Shown here piece after piece: positions 17,992 through 29,345 of a DNA stretch of 30,137 bases. Both the position numbers and the translations under genes were made by a program. Source of the stretch: Pelomyxa schiedti (Eukaryota; Evosea; Pelobiontida; Pelomyxidae); contig JAHLWZ010001003.1 of the NCBI GenBank assembly GCA_020536535.1, positions 1 through 30,137 on the forward strand, given 5' to 3'. Position 1 is the first letter of the stretch. Each line of letters begins with the position of its first letter. The notes under the pieces are model-generated. The model saw nothing but the letters and a program-made list of their open reading frames with translations, was not told where the DNA came from and searched no databases.

Positions 17992-19939
17992 ATGGCCGCC
18001 GCTACACCAAAGACATTGAAGCCACTTGTTGGGTTCACACCAAGGCCCGGTCCTGTTGTATTCATCATTCTCGACGGTTGGGGTGTTGATAAACCAGGAA
18101 AAGGTCGGTATTGTCGTCTCTTTATCACTTGATTTGTTACAACTGTGTACCACAACACCTCACGAACGTAGTATTAGCGATGTACTCATTGTAATGGTTG
18201 AATAAATGCAGGAAACGGTATCACACTCGCCGATCCCGCTTACTACAATGAGCTTGTTGCGACTGCAAAGGCGAATAACATGCACACACTCGTGAAGGCC
18301 CACGGCCCTGCCGTTGGGTTGCCCGCCGATGCTGATATGGGCAACAGTGAGGTCGGTCACAATGCCCTTGGTTGCGGTCAGATTTACTCCCAGGTATCTC
18401 TCCATGCTCTTCCGTTATTCGCTCTTTTGACTTGATTGTAGGGTGCTAAATTGGTCAATGAATCCCTGGCGTCTGGTAACTTCTTCCGATCTAAGAACTG
18501 GAACGATGTCGTAGGTGCAGCCGTTGCGGAAGGGAAAACTGTTCACTTCTTTGGGCTCCTGAGTGATGGTAACGTTCATTCGCACATCACCCAGCTCTTT
18601 GGCATGATGGAGGGAGTCATGAAATGCGGTGGAAAGAAAATCCGTGTGCACCCACTTCTTGATGGACGCGATGTTGCTCCCGACAGTGGGCTTAAGTTCA
18701 TTGGAATGTTGGAGGAGAAGTTGGAGCAGCTGCGCGCAGCTGGTGTTGATGCAAGGATAGGGTCTGGTGGTGGCAGGATGTACGTCACCATGGACAGGTA
18801 CTGCTCCCACAAAACCACCCACAACAAACTCTGACTTACCCAATCAGATACGGAAGCGACTGGGGGATAGTCAAGCGCGGCTGGGATGCTCACGTTCGTG
18901 GTGTTGTTGCCCCAGCAGATATCACTGCTGATTATCCAGGCTACTTCCCTTCTGCAGTTGAGGCCATAACATGTGCAAGGCGTGTTTACCCCAAGAAACT
19001 GGACCAATTCAATCCTCCATTTGTCATTGTTGATTCCACTGGAGCACCTATTGGCCGCATGGTTGATGGAGATGCCGTTATCAATTTCAACTTCCGTGGT
19101 GATCGTGCTGTTCAAATTTCAAAGGCTTTCATTGATGAGAACTTCACGTTCTTTGACCGTGAAGAGAGACCCCGTGTCCGATATGCTGGACTCCTAGAGT
19201 ATGACACAGAGTGGCACATTCCCCCAGTATTCCTTTGTGACCCACCCTCTATCCATAATACTTCCTCTGAATTTATTACTGCTACTGGAATTACCTGCTA
19301 TGCTCTCGCTGAGACCCACAAGTTTGGGCACATGACTTTCTTCTGGAACGGAAACAAGTCTGGCTACATTGCTCCCGCACTCGAGCTTTATGAGGAAGTC
19401 AGAAGCTTGCCAAATGAGGCCACGGAGTCGCATCCAGAGATGAAGGCCGCTGAAGTTACAGACAAGCTCATTGCCGCAATAGAAACCGGAAAGTACAAGT
19501 GGATGCGATGCAACTACGCCAACACAGACATGGTCGGCCACACTGGCAACATCCCGGCTGTCGTTGAATCAGGTAATTCACCCCGCCAGACACCACCAAT
19601 CCTTATACTAACATTTCCACAGTCAAGGTAGTTGATGCCCAGCTCAGGCGCGTTGTTCCGCTCGTTCTAGCAAAGAAGGGCATTTGCGTTATTACCGCGG
19701 ACCACGGCAACGCCGAGCAGATGATTGACAAGGCCGGAGCCGTAATGACCAGCCACACATGCAACCCAGTTGACTTTATGATCATCGACGGCGACCCCCA
19801 CAACGACTTTGTGGTTGACACATCAGTACTTCCCACACCACCAGGTCTTGCAAACCTCACAGCAACCTACATCAACCTCCTTGGCTATGAGGCCCCCGCA
19901 AACTACCAGCCCTCTTTCCTCAAGATAAAGCGCACTTAA
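17992..19939 (+). CDS. gpmI: 2,3-bisphosphoglycerate-independent phosphoglycerate mutase (563 aa)
   Basis: Five exons (17992-18103, 18212-18393, 18442-18797, 18848-19572, 19623-19939; introns 108, 48, 50 and 50 bp) sum to 1,692 nt. The enzyme interconverts 3- and 2-phosphoglycerate in glycolysis and needs two metal ions. Visible signature: metal-binding Asp in IILDGWG, nucleophilic Ser in MGNSEVGHNALGCGQIYSQG (shown to 20 residues), substrate-binding LLSDGNVHSH and LLDGRDVAP, FNFRGDRA (usual RADR), and the C-terminal metal site ADHGNAEQM. All expected catalytic motifs are present and the length suits the long eukaryotic/protist form. Start: ATG 17992 (MAAATPKTL). iPGM instead of dPGM is common in protists and plants. 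Confidence 0.96.
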
Positions 19940-20145
19940 TAATACAATTTAGCCTTTCACCCCTTTGAGTTGTCACTCCACTCCTTATTTTCACTTTGAT
20001 TTGAATATAAGTTACAAGGAGAAAACATCTCTTTTCTAAAAACACAAAATTGAGAGGTACATAGCTAAGTGGTGTTGGTTGTGTGCTGTAAGGTTGCAAT
20101 AGAATTATGCACCTAAAGGGAGGCTCCTGGAAACAGTGAGTGGTT

Positions 20146-23100
20146 TTAGGTGCTTCCTTCACGTAAATGTGATAGGAGGTGGTCCAGTTCTCTGGTGATT
20201 TCACTGAAACCTAAGTGGTGACGTGAGTGAATGGTTTGGTTATTGTATGATACTTGGCCTGTTGTGGGGCTCCGCGGACCAACAAACTGTGATCAATTGC
20301 GCTATCTCCTCAGGTAGAACCCCATCCAATGGGAGTCTCTGTGGAACCGGGTAAGTGCGGGAAGGATAAGAAGGAAAGAAACAAACCTTCCCTGCCATTA
20401 CAAAGTCAATGATTCCTGTGGGAGAGATAAGATTCCGTTTAACTTTTTGAGTGTTTATGCACACCCCACATGGACGGGAACCCGGCAAATGGCTCCGTCC
20501 CAGTGATAACGTGATAAGCCACATGGCTGAAGCTGAGAACCAGTTAAAAAAAGGTGAACCGTAATAAAATCGCACCTATATACATCAACACTCTCATTAT
20601 AAGCTCCATTTTTCAGAAGTTCCTATTGTAAGTCAGAGGTTCCTTCACAAAGTGTTTCACATACTGGAGCCATGAAAGCTGGGGTACCTATCTGCGAGGA
20701 ATAAGTGAATATTTCCGGTAAACAAAGAAAATACTCCAATTGTATATTGCCCTGTGGCTTTGATTCTGTTGATGTCTCTTGTTGTTCCAAAATCTGAGTT
20801 ATGTTGTGAACAACTTCCTTTCTCGGGGTTACATACCGGTAAGCTTGCAATTAAGCATTGCCAATTCATCAAGAGATACCATCTAAAAATTGGTGAGGTT
20901 TGGGAACTGTAGTAACACCAAAAACCAGTAGGTTATCAGTCTTTAGGTCTCGATGGAGGAAATGACTGCTGTGAAGGAAATTCATTCCTCGTGCACAATC
21001 GAGGAGACATTTCAGCTTGAGTCTTGGAGAGAAAGGGTATGTCTATATATGGTTACAGTGGTTTTTGTGCTGAACTCTTTTTACCTTCAAACAATTTGCA
21101 AGGTTGCCAAGGGAGAAAAACTCCTGAAAATAAAGTGAATGCAGAGGAATTTTACTTGGACCGTACAGTGACAATGGCTAGTTTTCCTGGTGTCCTGCAT
21201 GCACCATAAAAATGCACAATCTAAGATAAGACAGTAACTATCGGTTAAGATCCGCGAGTCACAAGTCATACTTGGGGACATCTGACTGCCTCCAGGGCAC
21301 GAACTTCGTTCATGAAGTCGGACATAGCATCAGTTCCTTCTTGAAACTATCCCAAATATGTGTGAAAAATATTTTGGGCTTGTGGGCACTCGTGGTACCT
21401 TGATGACTTTCACAGCAACTTCTTGACTCCGCCTAGATAATGTTATTTGTGGCACAGCAGATTGTAAATTAAATACCACTCCGCCTTATAGACAATGCCA
21501 TAAGAGCCTGAAAACGAATTTATTGTTAGTTTCCACGAAAAACAAAAAAAGAGGAAAACCTTCGCCAATGCAGGGCTTATGCAACTAAAGTCTGTGGTTA
21601 GATAAATTGTTTCTAAGTTATTTATTATCACGGAACCTGAATTTCATCAAAATCAAGGAAAGTAGAGAGCATAGATTCCATGTGAATCTTCAGTGATACG
21701 AACATCTGTAGCCTGTTAATGCGAAAAGCATCACTTTTAATGAAAGAACTTGTTGTTCCGCCTCCTCAGAATCTTTGAATAATCCTTAGAATTCCAAAAG
21801 GATAATAAAAGGAAAAAAACCTGAAAAGCAAAGTATGAGAACATCTGTGTCTATAACAGTGGTACAAAGAATGGTGAACTTCAAAGTGACCGTTGTTGTA
21901 CGTTTCTGTGACGTTTAAGTACAACAACAGGTGTTGAAAGTAGTGCGCACCCCCTTCAATCGCCCCACTTCGGGGAAAACCGATAAGGCATACTTGGCAC
22001 TCTGAGGAGCCATAACTTTGAATGCCACTGCCTTCCTTCTGAACTTATTTGAGATGAGGATGCACTGTGTCATCTCTGTGCCAACTGGAGCTTGGTGGTT
22101 GCCAAGTCCGAAGTCAAGTGATATTGGGTCGACCTGGATTGTTTCATTCAAGTTAAAAATTGTTGTAAGTTGTTTGGTTACAGTACTTGAAGTGGAAATT
22201 CTTCGGAAGTTGTATGCCTAAAGCTAATCAGACGTGCATAACACAGGTAGAACTTACTTGAAGCCATCAAGATTAATGGAGGCATCAGTGTACAAAAGCC
22301 GAGACAGAGAAGGTGCACGAAGTAAGGTGTAATTTCCGCGTCGATGGTCTCTCCACATCCTGTGTAGAAATTACTCTCAAAAAAAGGTGAGTTTTTACTT
22401 ACTTGACACCAAGTACAACAGAAAAAGCAATGAACGAGATTGCAAAAATGCAAGTAGGTATCGAAATCGCCAAAATTATTGTTAGACTAATACCCGAATC
22501 ATCACTGTCAGGTGTGGAAACCAATTTGGATTCCTGTGGTAATGTGTAAGAGAGGAAAGCTAGGTCGGTATACCGATAGAAAGCTTGATTCCGATGCCGA
22601 TTGGGAAACAGAGTTCAGTGACTCAGAAACCGATACGGACTGAGAAATGGAATTGGAATTGGAAGTGGACGAAGATATTGAACTCGACTCGGAACTCAGT
22701 TTTGAGGAGTATGAGTCGGAGGTTGAGTCTGAGTAAGAGGTGGAATCGGATGTGGAATCTGATGTGGATGTTGATGGTGATAAAGAGTCTGACCCAGAAC
22801 AGGATACTGAAACTGACTTGGAAGAGGAGTCGGATGAGGAGAAGGAATCAGAAACCGACGGAGATTGTGTGTATGATGAAGATGACGCAGAGTCTGACTC
22901 AGAGAAAGAGGATGATATCGACTGAGATGAAGATGACGTTGAGCCTGACTTAGATGATATGGAGAAAGAATCAACTGAAGCTGAGGTTGACAGAGATTCA
23001 GACAAAGAAGAGGACGATGTAGATGCTGAGAGAGACTCTGAGAGGGATGAACTAAATGAAGATGAACAAATGTCAATCCACTTTTCTGGAGCTTCAGAGG

Positions 23101-25442
23101 CATTGCAACCTTGACAGGGATTGGTTGGGTTGACTTGCCCATCAACGAAACATGTATTATGAATCCAACAATATCCGGCAGTTACATTAATGGCACATTT
23201 TGTACCATCACACTGTGAAACTGTTGTTTAGTTAAAAAAGGAAAAGAAATCACTGAAGGTCATACATGTACATGAAGAGGTATTTGTGCAAAGAAAAGGG
23301 CGTCCAGCACAATTTCCATTGGAGTCACATTGATCAGATCGGGTGCAGAGGTCCCCATCATCACATGCAACTCCTTTCAAGGCAGTCCAGTTTGTGGGAT
23401 TCGCTGGAGAAATGCATTGCTAACATGTGTAAGTATGATGAGGGCTGACAGTGAATACATACCAGGCATTCATTCCAAGACGGGCGTGTTCCATGATCCA
23501 CACACTCATTATCAATAAAGCAGTCGTTATTGTTCAAACAATTGCACTTTCTGTCACTTTTCTTGGGTGAAGCGACGCATACCCCACATTGCTTGCACAC
23601 AAGGCACGTTTCAGAAATATCACTTGGTAATGATGAAACTAAGGAAGTTTGTTTTGTGTGTACCATTGGGATTGGAAATCAAGAAAAGTCCCGGTTGGGC
23701 CATAAAAGTAGTTATTTGACAAATCACTAAAAAAACAAAAGAAAAGAAAATGGCATCATGAGCCAATAAAAGAAATGGGAACATAATTCTACACACACAT
23801 AAAATAGGTAACTGCCAGGTTTCTAATCGAATAAACAGTGCTTGTGAACTGATTGCTTGACAAATCTCTGTCAGTTGTTGGTTGGGATTGTATTGGAGGG
23901 AGGAGAGTAGAAACATGTATTCCAAGATCATATCCTCCATTTGCGGCGGGAGTGTTCCATCGAGATTGTTATTGCTCAGGTCACTTCACATTTATGGTTG
24001 TGCTTAGAACAAAAGTCGGAATTCAGAAATTACTCACAGATAGATAATCTTGTCCATGTTGCCAATGGATGTGTGCAAGTGCCCATGCATGTCGTTGTTC
24101 GGGAGGGATCTACCCAAGCGTTAGGGTGCTAATAATAAGGTGACCTCAGGTACTCACAATTCAGTGATTCTCTCAACACCATCCACTTGTCCACATGTCA
24201 CCCCAGGGAGGTTCAGGACACAGGAATTGTTCACCCTTTTTGCTTCTTCAGAACATGGGTCAGTGGCCCTAATAAAGTCACTATGTAAGGGATTAATAAA
24301 TTATTTCTGTAACTTACAGAGCACTTTCCTCAGCGTTGTACAAATGGAAAAGGGGCGCTACTTCCGAACTTGAAAGTGAATCTAAAAATGGTGTTAAACA
24401 ATATGACAAAAAACAGTGACAAACTTGAAGACTCAGACTTTGAATACGATGCGCTCAAAGAAATGGAAGTAGATTCACTTTTGCTAGTGCTTGACGAGCC
24501 AGATTCAGAAAAAGATGCACTAGATGATGATGATGACACCGATGAAGAAAGAGACTCTGAAACAGAGGTAGATCCAGAAAAAGAGTTTGATTCCGACTGT
24601 GAATCCGAGCATGAACTAGACTCAGAATCCGAAACCGATTCAGAGGTGGATTGAGAGCGGGATGAAGACGATTCAGACTGTGAACTGGAACTCAAACTGT
24701 AAGACAAAGAATCCGACTCAGAATCTGAGTATGATTCGGAACCAGATACCGACGATGACGACGATGGTGGTTCCGAAGAAGAGTACGAGCCAGACTCAGA
24801 ACTGGAGGACGAAGATTCAGATTCCGATTCAGAATCCGAGGACGAAGACAAAGACAAAGACGAAGAGGAAGAGGAATACGAAGCCGAGTACGAATCGGAG
24901 CCAGACCCCGACAATGACGACGACGATTCCGAGGAGGAAGAGCGCGAGTCAGACAAGGACGCCGACGGCGAGAGAGAGCGCGACCGCGACGACGAGGACG
25001 ACGCCGACGACGACGCCGAAGAGGACGACGAGGACGCCGACGACGACGACGCGGAGGACGACCGCGACGAAGACGACGACTCGGACGACGACGAGGCGGA
25101 GGACGAGGCGGAGGTGAGCACGAGGAGCCACGACGACGGGGCGTTGTAGCTGTACATGTCGCACAGGGCCTCCACCTCCAGCCGCACCACGTCCGCCCCT
25201 GGCCGCCGGCCCATTGCTGTCGCTTTGGCCCCGCCCCCGCTCCCTGCCGCCTCTCCCTGTGCCCCCTCTGCCCATGCCCCTCGCCCCTGCTCCCCCTCCT
25301 CCTGCACCCCGTGCCGATTCCCCTGGACCAGGGCGCTGAGACCACAACACCGCGCGGGTGGGACAAGTAGGGTGGTGGTGAGGAGGAGGAGAGCTACAAC
25401 CAGCAACCGCGTCGTTGAAGAAGACATGGTCGCATGTGACAT
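20146..25442 (-). CDS. LRR receptor-like TKL kinase with Ser-rich stalks and MSP-like domain (1,270 aa)
   Basis: Thirty-two exons with 31 introns (37-72 bp) keep phase across 1,271 codons. Order by residue: signal peptide (about 1-31, LLVVALLLLTTTLLVPP); Ser-X-Ser region 1 (about 111-345); N-cap and four LRRs (about 355-488; e.g. LSLPNNDMHGHL, YLDLSNNNLDGTLPP); Cys-rich module (489-645; CNCLNNNDCFIDNEC); Ser-X-Ser region 2 (646-809); TM helix (824-852; ISLTIILAISIPTCIFAISF); MSP/ASH-like Ig fold (898-979; VDPISLDFGLG ... VTLKFTILCTT); kinase (1017-1270). Kinase motifs: IGEGSYGIVY, VAVKVIK, MNEVRALEAV (helix C Glu), HRDLKTDNLL, TDFGTTRD, GTPAFMAPELL, NRPSFSEI. All catalytic residues are intact. 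It is probably a surface receptor signalling by Ser/Thr or dual phosphorylation. Start: ATG 25442, or ATG 25427 five codons on. It could conceivably be two genes if Ser-X-Ser region 1 belongs elsewhere. Confidence 0.85.
22575..23070 (-). repeat. Ser-X-Ser low-complexity region 2 (juxtamembrane stalk)
   Basis: About 160 codons alternate Ser with Ser, Asp, Glu, Thr, Val or Tyr (SDSTSDSTSYSDSTSDSYSS). It lies between the Cys-rich module and the TM helix, the place of an extended, probably O-glycosylated stalk. Its complement reads as an acidic Glu/Asp frame on the plus strand, which is a codon shadow. Confidence 0.85.
24381..25125 (-). repeat. Ser-X-Ser low-complexity region 1
   Basis: About 240 codons of Ser-rich repeat (e.g. 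SYSDSESDSLSYSLSSSSQS) lie between the signal-peptide region and the LRR cap. Base composition drifts. The part nearest the start codon (24950-25120) uses TCG/TCC almost exclusively and is very GC-rich. The part nearest the LRRs uses TCA/TCT/AGT and is much richer in A+T. Confidence 0.85.
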
Positions 25443-25449
25443 ATGACGG

Positions 25450-25455
25450 TATATA
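25450..25455 (-). promoter_or_regulatory. TATA-like element upstream of the receptor kinase
   Basis: The sequence GATATATACC lies 8-13 bp before the first ATG (25442) on the minus strand. It is the only TATA-like motif immediately before a start codon in the window. If functional, the 5' UTR would be very short or translation would begin at ATG 25427. Confidence 0.25.
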
Positions 25456-25766
25456 TCACCAACCAGCCCCCCCGCCCCAGCCTGGCTGATGTGTTGGTGA
25501 GGTGTACGCGTCCTTCGCTCGTGTTTCTTGTCTTTCTTGAAACCCCGATTTCGCAGAAGAGATCGGATCGGAAATAGTGATGAAGAGGTGGAGGCTGGGT
25601 TGTAGTTATGGGACCCGCCAACGTCGGCAAGTATAGACTGGATGTTAAATAGTCCGACTCAGCATACCTTTCCTTTTTTTTAGAATAGCTTTTTATGTTA
25701 CAGTGTAAAAAAACATAACTCAAATGTGCATTGTCCATGCTTGTTTCTTTCTTAATTATTGATGCG

Positions 25767-27512
25767 TTATTGAAGGGAACAAGATGCACTTTTCCAACCT
25801 TGGTGGCATTGTGGACTGCAAAATGCAAGCATGGTGAACCGGTGGTTGATTGTTGTGGACATTACGACAGTCACAAGAACAGGCTCCTTTCGAGAGTGGC
25901 AAGATGAACACCTTGTTTCGAGGTGAGTGAATAGATTCTAAATAATGATTGTGCATACTGGAAGGTTTTGAACTTATCAAGCTTTTCGGCAAGGTCGCCA
26001 GGGAGAACTCTGAGGGCTTGCAGGCGAATTTTGTTGTCTGCTGAAAGCGATGCCAAGCACATTTCTTCCAAGGTGCTCATGAACCGCATTGAGCCTCCCG
26101 CGGAGATGGAGAACAATGCAGCACATCCTGAATTTATGTTAAATAATAAAGAACAGCGTGAGAAAGTGCCAACCTTGTTGGAATGTTTCAATGTTGTTGG
26201 TGTGACAACGAATTACAGACTTCAATGTACTTGAGGAGAGACAGAAAACATCATGCCTTAAATCGGGAAAAACATCAACGACCTTGGAAATCAGTCCACA
26301 ACCTGAAGGAAGTTCACCAACAAGAGTGTTTTTAAAATGGATGGTGCCACACCTGCTTCCTGGATGCGCTCATCAAAGATGTTCCTTTCCATTGTTTGCA
26401 CTGAAACGATGATGAGAAAAATATCCTCTCATGGATTGGCCCCTGGCTCACCTGCAATTGTCACAAGGGTCAAGGCCTTCAATTGATGCATGTCAAGGAA
26501 TTCGCCAAGTAGCACTGCCCCGAAAAATCCCCATGCTGTTGTAATGGTGACATTATTGTAATTTCATTTGTGTTGGTGGGATTATACCTGCGCAGAGACA
26601 TTCCTGCAAAATAATTGTCGATTTATACTTGCCAAGAACAGCAATGAAATGGTCAACAATCATGACATACGGATTGGGCGACGCAAGTAAGAAGTTGCAG
26701 GCAGAAGAAATGTCACTCAAATGGGATTTTGGGTGCGTTCGGCTCAAACAGTCAAGACGATCAGGATATTGATGGACATTCCTCACATGACAAAAACATA
26801 ATCGGGCGATTAGCTGTCACCAAGACTACAAGTCAACAACCCAGCACACAAAAAGGAGGAAAACTGAACCTGGAGTGCCTTCAACTGCGCAACCATGACA
26901 GGGACGTGTGTAACAGTGAATATCATGATGGTTTGAAAATCCTCCTTTCCTATTTTTGTTTTTGTCTGTGATTAATATGCAGACACACTGCGGTAACTAC
27001 CGTTATGTGTCACAAGGTAATTCATCCCATCTGGAGTTTCCAGCACAAAGTCGACCAAGTTTTCTTGTACAGGTTAAGAAAGAAAGGAAACAAGAGCTTG
27101 GAACAAACCAAGTTGTTCCGCTGCACGCAGACAGCTGCGGCGGGGCATGAATCGCAACGCGTTTGCGTTTTTCTTGAACACGCGATGATGATGGCCGTTA
27201 CTGCCCTCCGCATCGCACGTCGTGCGTTCGGCACCCTGCTGTCCATCAAACGCGTCACCGCTGTTGCTGTTGTGCCTCTTGATCTCATCCAGCACCGCCG
27301 TCACCTTGTAGATTTTAAATATTACCAACGAAGAGAGGAGATCTGGGCTGTGGTACCTCTGAATGGATAATGGCAGATATGTTGTCTCTGATGAACCGCA
27401 GCATTGCTCCCTCCACACTTGAGATTCTCGAGATTGCTGGAAGCTATCTTTTGTCAACATCTTGTTCCTTGTGCCAAGTTTTTGGCAGCATTGCCCGGAC
27501 TGCATCCTTCAT
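25767..27512 (-). CDS. ARM/HEAT-repeat protein with C-terminal Cys motif (412 aa)
   Basis: Eleven exons join in phase to 1,239 nt: 27512-27501, 27443-27357, 27304-27109, 27063-27001, 26949-26870, 26813-26588, 26535-26452, 26400-26353, 26302-26174, 26127-25959, 25911-25767. Helical repeats are visible: LRAAEQLENLVDFVLETPDG, MVAQLKALQLIARLCFCH, LGEFLDMHQLKALTLVTIA, GCAALFSISAGG, NKIRLQALRVLPGDLAEKL. The ending CSSCHSRKEP ... FCSPQCHQGWKSASC looks zinc-finger-like. The pattern is reminiscent of the proteasome assembly chaperone PSMD5/S5b, but I cannot confirm it. The first junction is uncertain: MKDA joins LPAISRI only through a 57-bp intron with a weak GTCCGG donor. Read straight through, the frame has a TAG at codon 23. 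Confidence 0.7.
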
Positions 27513-27618
27513 AACAACAATAAACAAACGAATTGAATCAAGCTGGTGAACAGTATTGTTTAAATCGCTGGTTTAAAACCTCATGTTGTCAGTTACTAAC
27601 TGTTATTAACTGAGACTC

Positions 27619-28164
27619 TCAGTCCCAGAATTTGACACCACTGCACATGACGTGGAAAGGGTTGGGATTCATGTGCGTGCTGTCGAAAAACACCCTGACC
27701 CACCTGAACTCTGTCTGTGCCCATGCATCGTCAACACCGAACCTCTGCCATGGGTCAGCACATCTGGCCGTGCAGTGGCACAGTGCAACCCACGGCCCAG
27801 TGGCCTGGCCCAGTGACCCTGACACAGTGATGTCTTTGGGGGCACAGGGGTGGATCGCGGTCCTGATCCAGAAGACCGGGATTCTGCACGGGCGGTTCAT
27901 CTCGAACAATAGGTACTGCCCCGTGGCGCAGCCCAGCTGGGACATCCAGGACGTGAGCGGGGTGTGGCTGTAGTCGATCACGCAGTCTGGGACGTGGGGC
28001 CGTTCTGTGGATGACGCTGTCACCCCACGAATCAACTTGTTGTTCCCGTCGATTGATTGTGCCACGGCCTACAGTTACAAGGGGGTGGCGCCACAAACTC
28101 AGAGAAAAAAGGCAGAGAACGATACCCTGCAGGGTTGTGACATCACAGTTTTCTGGGTGTCCAT
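27619..28164 (-). CDS. Discoidin (F5/8 type C)-like domain protein (162 aa)
   Basis: Two exons (28164-28126 and 28068-27619) flank a 57-bp intron (donor GTATCG, acceptor CTGTAG). After MDTQKTVMSQPCRAVAQS the chain forms one galactose-binding-like beta-sandwich: GVTASSTERPHVPDCVIDYS, SQLGCATGQYLLFEM, IPVFWIRTAIHPCAPKDI, TVSGSLGQATGPWVALCHC, FRWVRVFFDSTHMNPNPFHV, and CSGVKFWD at the C-terminus. Such domains bind carbohydrates, lipids or proteins. No signal peptide is evident with this start. The frame is also open upstream of ATG 28164 (EDFTLW), so an additional 5' exon, for instance a BTB-like one, cannot be excluded. Confidence 0.65.
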
Positions 28165-28431
28165 CCACAACGTGAAGTCTTCGCTAACGCGCCGCTTAGA
28201 TGCAGAAGTTCCCTCGGTTTGTCTGGATGATTGTTCCCCGAAGACGAGCCCAGCGCCTTACAGATGTTAGTTCAGGATGCTGATTGCTGGCAGTGTGATC
28301 CACTGGATCACAAGTTGTTATCCATCCCTCTGGATCATCGGAACAACTCCAGAATAATCAGTATTTACTTCAGCTAGCAATCAAAAAGAGCCAGGGAGAA
28401 CCAACAACAGAGTTGTCGTCTACCAGACGAA

Positions 28432-29294
28432 ATGTGTGGAGCCACCACGAGTGAAGACTTATCTGAGCGTGACAAACGACAATTCGACAAATACGTCGAG
28501 GGGATGAACCGAGGCCACAAAAAATACCTCGAGCGAGAGCCACGTCGGCTCAGCAGCCGGATCGCAGCAGGCGACACAAGCGCGATGGTCGAGCTGGCTC
28601 AAGCCCACTTATGGGGCCCGTTAGTCTGACGGAACCACAGAGGCAGGTGTACCACCCAAAGGGCATTGCGCTGCTGACCCAGGGCAGCCCGGGGGCGGCA
28701 ACACTGAGGCAATCGAGCTCGATGAGACCTGCTACACACACAACTCGTGGAGGCTTGGCGCGTGGTATGTGCGTGGTGACGGCGTGGAGAGAGACTGGGC
28801 AAAGGCCGTGGAGCTCATGCTGAGGTGTGACGGAGATGATTCCGCGAGAGCTGATCTTGCATTGTGCTATCTGTGTGGCGGCTATGGTGTCGAGAGGAAT
28901 GTGGGCAAGGCGTTGGCGGCTGTGGAGGGAATCGGACAAGGAAGGGTGTTGGCGTTCCTGGGTTATTGTCACGAGAGGGGTGTTGGTGGTGAGGTGGATG
29001 CCAACAAGGCTCGTGAGATGTATGGACAGGTGAGAAATTACCCTCATTGTGCAGAGGCACTTGGGGAGCTTGGTCTGTATTTCTGGAGAGGTGAAATCAG
29101 CTGTTGGGTATTTCCGAATGGGTGTGGATGGTGGTGATCCCATTTTGATGTATCACCTTGGTGTGTATCTCAGGGAAGGTGGTGATGGTGTTGAATGTGA
29201 CATGGAGGAGCAATCATGCCACTTGTCGCAGCAGGCTGCCCAGCAGCCTTGGTTTGTGAAAAAACAGCAGAAGAAGAGTTTGGTTGTGCAATAA
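28432..29294 (+). pseudogene. Sel1-repeat protein with several frame breaks
   Basis: The start MCGATTSEDLSERDKRQ leads to DTSAMVELAQAHLWGP. Sel1-like units follow in shifting frames: YHPKGIALLTQ; WRLGAWYVRGDGVERDWAKA; ALCYLCGGYGVERNVGKALA; FLGYCHERGVGGEVDANKA; VKSAVGYFRMGVDGGDP; YHLGVYLREGGDGVE. Frame changes fall near 28613-28616 (GGGG), 28681-28695 (GGGCAGCCCGGGGGC) and 29085-29090. The reading degenerates after about 29200. Two of the breaks sit in or beside G runs, so sequencing or amplification errors are as likely as a real pseudogene. Short introns at these places do not restore phase. Sel1 proteins are solenoid scaffolds, often in ER-associated degradation or signalling. Confidence 0.65.
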
Positions 29295-29345
29295 GTTGGA
29301 GTAACACTGCAAAGACGGGACCTTGGCACACGACAACAAAGCACC

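Noticed and set aside
21900-21960. In-frame TAA within the MSP-like domain suggesting a recoded stop or a broken gene
   Set aside because: A 45-bp intron (21906-21950, GTGCGC...CACAG) removes it in phase and restores the expected strand VTLKFTILCTT.
20240-22453. Many short frames as separate small genes
   Set aside because: They are individual exons plus read-through into introns of the receptor kinase.
22585-25117. Acidic Asp/Glu-rich plus-strand frames
   Set aside because: They are complements of Ser codons in the two Ser-X-Ser regions of the minus-strand receptor gene, which has a complete exon structure.
27109-27288. Alternative frame with RLMDSRVPNARRAMRRAV in the ARM-repeat gene
   Set aside because: Only the other frame splices in phase at both ends to clear helical-repeat exons.
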